A stretch of 37,817 nt of DNA from contig JAVBPC010000021.1 in the NCBI GenBank assembly GCA_031549905.1, positions 1-37,817 of the forward strand. Direction: 5' to 3'. The translations under genes were made by a program, and so were the position numbers. This stretch comes from Avichristensenella sp031549905. GTDB taxonomy: Bacteria; Bacillota; Clostridia; Christensenellales; Aristaeellaceae. The notes below the pieces were generated by a model. It was not told the DNA's origin and did not search any database. It saw nothing but the letters and a program-made list of their open reading frames with translations. Positions within the stretch are counted from its first letter, which is position 1. Each line of letters starts with the position of its first letter. Of this stretch, positions 35,029 through 37,817 are shown piece by piece.

Positions 35029-37258
35029 CTTCTTCCTCCTTCGGCGCCTGATCCAATGCGGCGCCGCGCTTCATTTGGCGGTACTGATTGGGTGTGGTGC
35101 CCATCGCCTTTTTAAATACGCGATAAAAATATTGCGGATCCAAGAAGCCTACCTCTTTCGCCACCTGACCCACCGGCAGCGCGGTTTCCGTTAGCAACCG
35201 GACCGCGTGTGCCATCCTGGCGGCCTGTATCCCATCGGACAGCGTGACGCCGCACCATTTCTTATATTCGCGGCTCAGGTGCGCGATGGACAGCCCAAAC
35301 GCCTCGGCAATATCGGCCTGTGAGAAATCCGGCTGGCTGTGGCGCGCCTCAATACAGTCGGATACCGCCTGGAACAGGCCGTCCCGGCGCGCATCGTGCC
35401 GTGCCTCAACGTTTCGGAACGCTTCATCAATGCCGGCGGACAGCGCCCGGTGAATATCCGCCACGGACTGCTGGCCGGATACCGCGTACCACAGGCCGCC
35501 GAACGACGCCGCGCCCGGCATGCCGTTGTTCTGGTACAGCGTGGCGATCACCTCATCCAGCGTGGCGAGCAGCTGCGACAAGCCGATTTGAAACGCGCGG
35601 TATGATCCGCCGGAGAGCGCCGCCAGCACATCCGACAGCCGCCGCTCCGTTTCCTGCGCATCCAGCTGCATCAGCGCGGCGGTCAGCCCGCGCACCGTGG
35701 TTTCCGGGTATACGGCTGGCTGCGCTTCTCTTGCGGCGATCTCTTCCTGCGTGATCAGCGCGTCCTTTCCCATCAGCTGCAGATACGCCATCGCTTCCTG
35801 CGCCCAGGCGTACGCCTCGGCAATGCCGTCGGCCGCGTCAAACGGAGCGGACACCACGGCCGCCATTGCAACCGGCCAGCGGGACGCGGCCTTTTCCCTA
35901 AGCAGAGCGGTCGCGCGCCGCAGCGCATCTATATCGGGCGTGTATTCCACCAGGATGACAAAGCGGTGCTTTTCGGTATGCAGCGCGAAGCCGGGGGAAA
36001 GCGAGGCAAACGCCTCCTCTGCCAGCGCGGAAATGGCCGTGAGCAGCGCATCCGCTTGGGACAGCCCCACGCTTTGCAGCAGGCTTTCCAGGCCATCCGG
36101 CACGAGCAGCACCAGCTGACGCGCGCAGGTGATTGGCGCGGCACCGGCGCTTTCCAGCAGCGCAGCCGCCGCGGGGTCGCCGGGCGTGGTGCGCGTGTTG
36201 ATCAGCCGAAGCAGCAGCTGCCGCCTTTGCTGCTGAGCAAGCCGCTTCCGTTCGGATTCAGCCTGGCGCAGCGCCTCCGTTCTTTCGCGGAATAGGCGCA
36301 GCCACTTGGAAAGAAGCCGGATGGACAGCAACACCATCACCAGCAGCAGAACCAGCAGCAGCTGCACCCGGGTAAGGTTTCCGCCGGCCTGCATCGCCAT
36401 CTTGATTTGGTCGATATCGGTGCGGGAAATCAGCCACCAGTAAGGCGAAAAGGACTTATCGTAACAGACGACAGCGCCCTCGGCGTCGATGTAGGTGCCC
36501 CTCTCCCGCCCGGCGGCGATTGCACGGTCCAGGAAGCGCGTATCTTCCGGCAGGGAAAACGCCGACAGCAGCACGTTGCTATCCTGCATGAACAGAATCG
36601 CTGCGTCTTCAGCTGCTTCCGTCGCGCCCAGGTATTGAAACAGCGCATCGGCGCGGATGTTGATGATCATCACATTGTCGGGATCGCCCTTTGCTAGGGC
36701 GTTGTAGCGCAGAAATGTCACATAGGTGATCGTCTCCATCTTGGGGTATGCGACGGTCACATCACGCACGATGGGTTCAAGGTTGTCATATGCGCGCAGA
36801 TCGGAAAGCAGGTCGTTCACGCCCTGGTCGAACATCAGCCTGCGCGTTTGCTCGGCCTGGGTGCTGTGATCGCTGCTGATAAAGTAGGTATCGTTCAGAC
36901 CGTTGTACAGATAGATGGAGTCGATCAGAGGATTGCTGCGGCGGTACGCGTTCAGTTGGCGAAGGCCGGTCAGCAGTTCGCCCGGCTCCCGGTTGCGGTA
37001 ATACAGCAGCTTGGCAAGCGGCCCATCCAGCGTCATCTGGTCAAACAGGCTTTTGGCCGCGCTTTGCACGGACTGCACGTTTTTGACCAGCATCGCGTTC
37101 GTCGTCAGCGCAAACTGCGCCGCCTGATATTCCACAATGCCGGTGAAAAGATAATACGCAAAGCCGACGATCAGCGCGAAAGTGAGCACAAGGCACACGG
37201 ACAGCACCACAAACCGGTGGCTGTTGACGCGCGCGTTTTCATCGCCCCGCTTCCGCAT
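35015..37258 (-). CDS. Membrane-bound AraC family regulator (two TM, extracytoplasmic sensor)
   Basis: 747 residues. TM1 is about 17-40 (VLSVCLVLTFALIVGFAYYLF), followed by a Cache-like extracytoplasmic domain (about 42-285), TM2 about 295-316, a cytosolic linker with an SQ-AQQQRRQ helix, and a C-terminal AraC DNA-binding domain (about 635-735) with QADIAEAFGLSIAHLSREYKK and VGQVAKEVGFLDPQYFYRVF. There is no kinase or receiver, so it is a one-component transmembrane regulator of the kind found beside LplA-type binding proteins in Clostridia. CAAAGGAGAT precedes ATG 37258. It lies downstream of a partial binding-protein gene and upstream of GH5 and esterase genes, which it probably controls. 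Confidence 0.91.
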   Translation of the reverse strand: MRKRGDENARVNSHRFVVLSVCLVLTFALIVGFAYYLFTGIVEYQAAQFALTTNAMLVKNVQSVQSAAKSLFDQMTLDGPLAKLLYYRNREPGELLTGLRQLNAYRRSNPLIDSIYLYNGLNDTYFISSDHSTQAEQTRRLMFDQGVNDLLSDLRAYDNLEPIVRDVTVAYPKMETITYVTFLRYNALAKGDPDNVMIINIRADALFQYLGATEAAEDAAILFMQDSNVLLSAFSLPEDTRFLDRAIAAGRERGTYIDAEGAVVCYDKSFSPYWWLISRTDIDQIKMAMQAGGNLTRVQLLLVLLLVMVLLSIRLLSKWLRLFRERTEALRQAESERKRLAQQQRRQLLLRLINTRTTPGDPAAAALLESAGAAPITCARQLVLLVPDGLESLLQSVGLSQADALLTAISALAEEAFASLSPGFALHTEKHRFVILVEYTPDIDALRRATALLREKAASRWPVAMAAVVSAPFDAADGIAEAYAWAQEAMAYLQLMGKDALITQEEIAAREAQPAVYPETTVRGLTAALMQLDAQETERRLSDVLAALSGGSYRAFQIGLSQLLATLDEVIATLYQNNGMPGAASFGGLWYAVSGQQSVADIHRALSAGIDEAFRNVEARHDARRDGLFQAVSDCIEARHSQPDFSQADIAEAFGLSIAHLSREYKKWCGVTLSDGIQAARMAHAVRLLTETALPVGQVAKEVGFLDPQYFYRVFKKAMGTTPNQYRQMKRGAALDQAPKEEEDERD

Positions 37259-37281
37259 AGGATCATCTCCTTTGATACAAC

Positions 37282-37309
37282 GAAGAAGAGGGGGAAAACC
37301 CTCTTCTTC
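37282..37309 (-). other. Hairpin between binding-protein and AraC-regulator genes
   Basis: GAAGAAGAGGG (37282-37292) pairs with CCCTCTTCTTC (37299-37309), an 11-bp perfect stem. Read leftward it is followed by GTTGTATC rather than a T-run, so attenuation or mRNA protection is more likely than full termination. It would favour more binding protein than regulator. Confidence 0.65.
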
Positions 37310-37342
37310 GCGCGCAGGCCGTGTGCGCTTTGGGTAGATAGA

Positions 37343-37817
37343 TTAGATACCTTTCTCCGCGCAGTAGGCAAGCACCTGCGCCTTGACCGTTTCCACCAGC
37401 TTTTCCACGCCGGCTTCAATCAGCTTCGCGCGGTATTCGGCCACGGCCGCGTCCACATCGCTGACAAGGCCCACGGTGATCGGCAGGCCATACTGCTGCA
37501 TCACCTGGTTGACGGCGGCCAGTTCCGGCTGCACATCGCTGTAATCCAGAGAAATCGCGCCGTACTTGTTGGCAATCGCCTTTTCCTTGATCTTCGCGTT
37601 CAGCGCGGGCAGACCGTCCCAATCCTTGACGTTGGCGCGCATTTTGCTGGCCACGCGCATCGCCCAGCTAAGGGAGGAGGCGTTGTAGGACACGGAGGGG
37701 TCCTGTCCGGCAGCGGGGGTGATCAGCTCGCCGTCATCGGTGAGGTCAAAGTGCACGCCCTGCACGCCGTACATCCACAGGTCATACAGTTCCTGGTCGT
37801 TCTTGATGGCCTCAACG
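37343..37817 (-). CDS. Extracellular solute-binding protein, C-terminal fragment (runs off window)
   Basis: The visible C-terminal 157 or so codons have the style of LplA-type sugar-binding proteins: LYDLWMYGVQGVHFDL then TDDGEL, and a helical end ...VKAQVLAYCAEKGI. The N-terminus lies beyond the window edge, so signal and ligand-binding regions are not seen. It stops 84 nt before the AraC-regulator gene and probably heads or follows a transporter gene set outside the window. Confidence 0.82.
   Translation of the reverse strand, partial: VEAIKNDQELYDLWMYGVQGVHFDLTDDGELITPAAGQDPSVSYNASSLSWAMRVASKMRANVKDWDGLPALNAKIKEKAIANKYGAISLDYSDVQPELAAVNQVMQQYGLPITVGLVSDVDAAVAEYRAKLIEAGVEKLVETVKAQVLAYCAEKGI

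Overview
The window looks like a GC-rich chromosome segment from an uncultured Clostridia-type Firmicute, perhaps Christensenellales-like. The evidence is a Spo0A-family protein, a T-box leader on serS, AGGAGG ribosome sites, TTGACA/TATAAT promoters with 17-nt spacers, and LplABC/YesMN-type glycan uptake genes. No 16S gene is present, so the placement is inference. The three substrate-binding proteins whose N-termini are visible have signal peptides but no lipobox cysteine, which is odd for a Gram-positive.

Layout. 1-1200: a broken HTH gene at the edge, then a leftward tRNA operon (Leu-Gly-Gly-Gly-Lys) with a consensus promoter and a terminator. 1250-5570: a solitary solute-binding protein, a Spo0A homologue whose receiver has lost its phospho-acceptor aspartate, deoB and a purine nucleoside phosphorylase. 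5700-8960: degV, rnpB, a hairpin-rich spacer and T-box-controlled serS. 8990-14190: a BMP-family nucleoside-binding protein and its ABC transporter (nupOPQ type), separated by a 252-bp MITE-like element with a TTTA target duplication. 14290-21090: a CARDB-like membrane protein with a long disordered tail, a DUF2461 protein, a phosphohexomutase and transketolase.

21113-37817 is a glycan-utilisation region. One leftward operon (30080 to 21718) encodes two LplB/LplC-type permeases, a binding protein, a formylglycine-type sulfatase, a GH3 hydrolase and an alpha/beta hydrolase. A decayed sugar isomerase/epimerase follows it. A YesN/YesM-type two-component system is transcribed divergently from the operon and shares its promoter region. 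A second leftward set (37817 to 32659) holds the end of another binding protein, a membrane-bound AraC regulator, a GH5 hydrolase and a sialate-O-acetylesterase-like enzyme. It collides tail-to-tail with the histidine kinase gene. None of the hydrolases has a signal peptide, so the model is import of sulfated or acylated oligosaccharides followed by cytoplasmic breakdown.

Repeats. A bipartite double-hairpin repeat occurs as three full and two half copies, all between positions 1030 and 7290. With the MITE-like element it is the clearest sequence structure not explained by genes. The most unusual single gene is the Spo0A homologue with the degenerate receiver.
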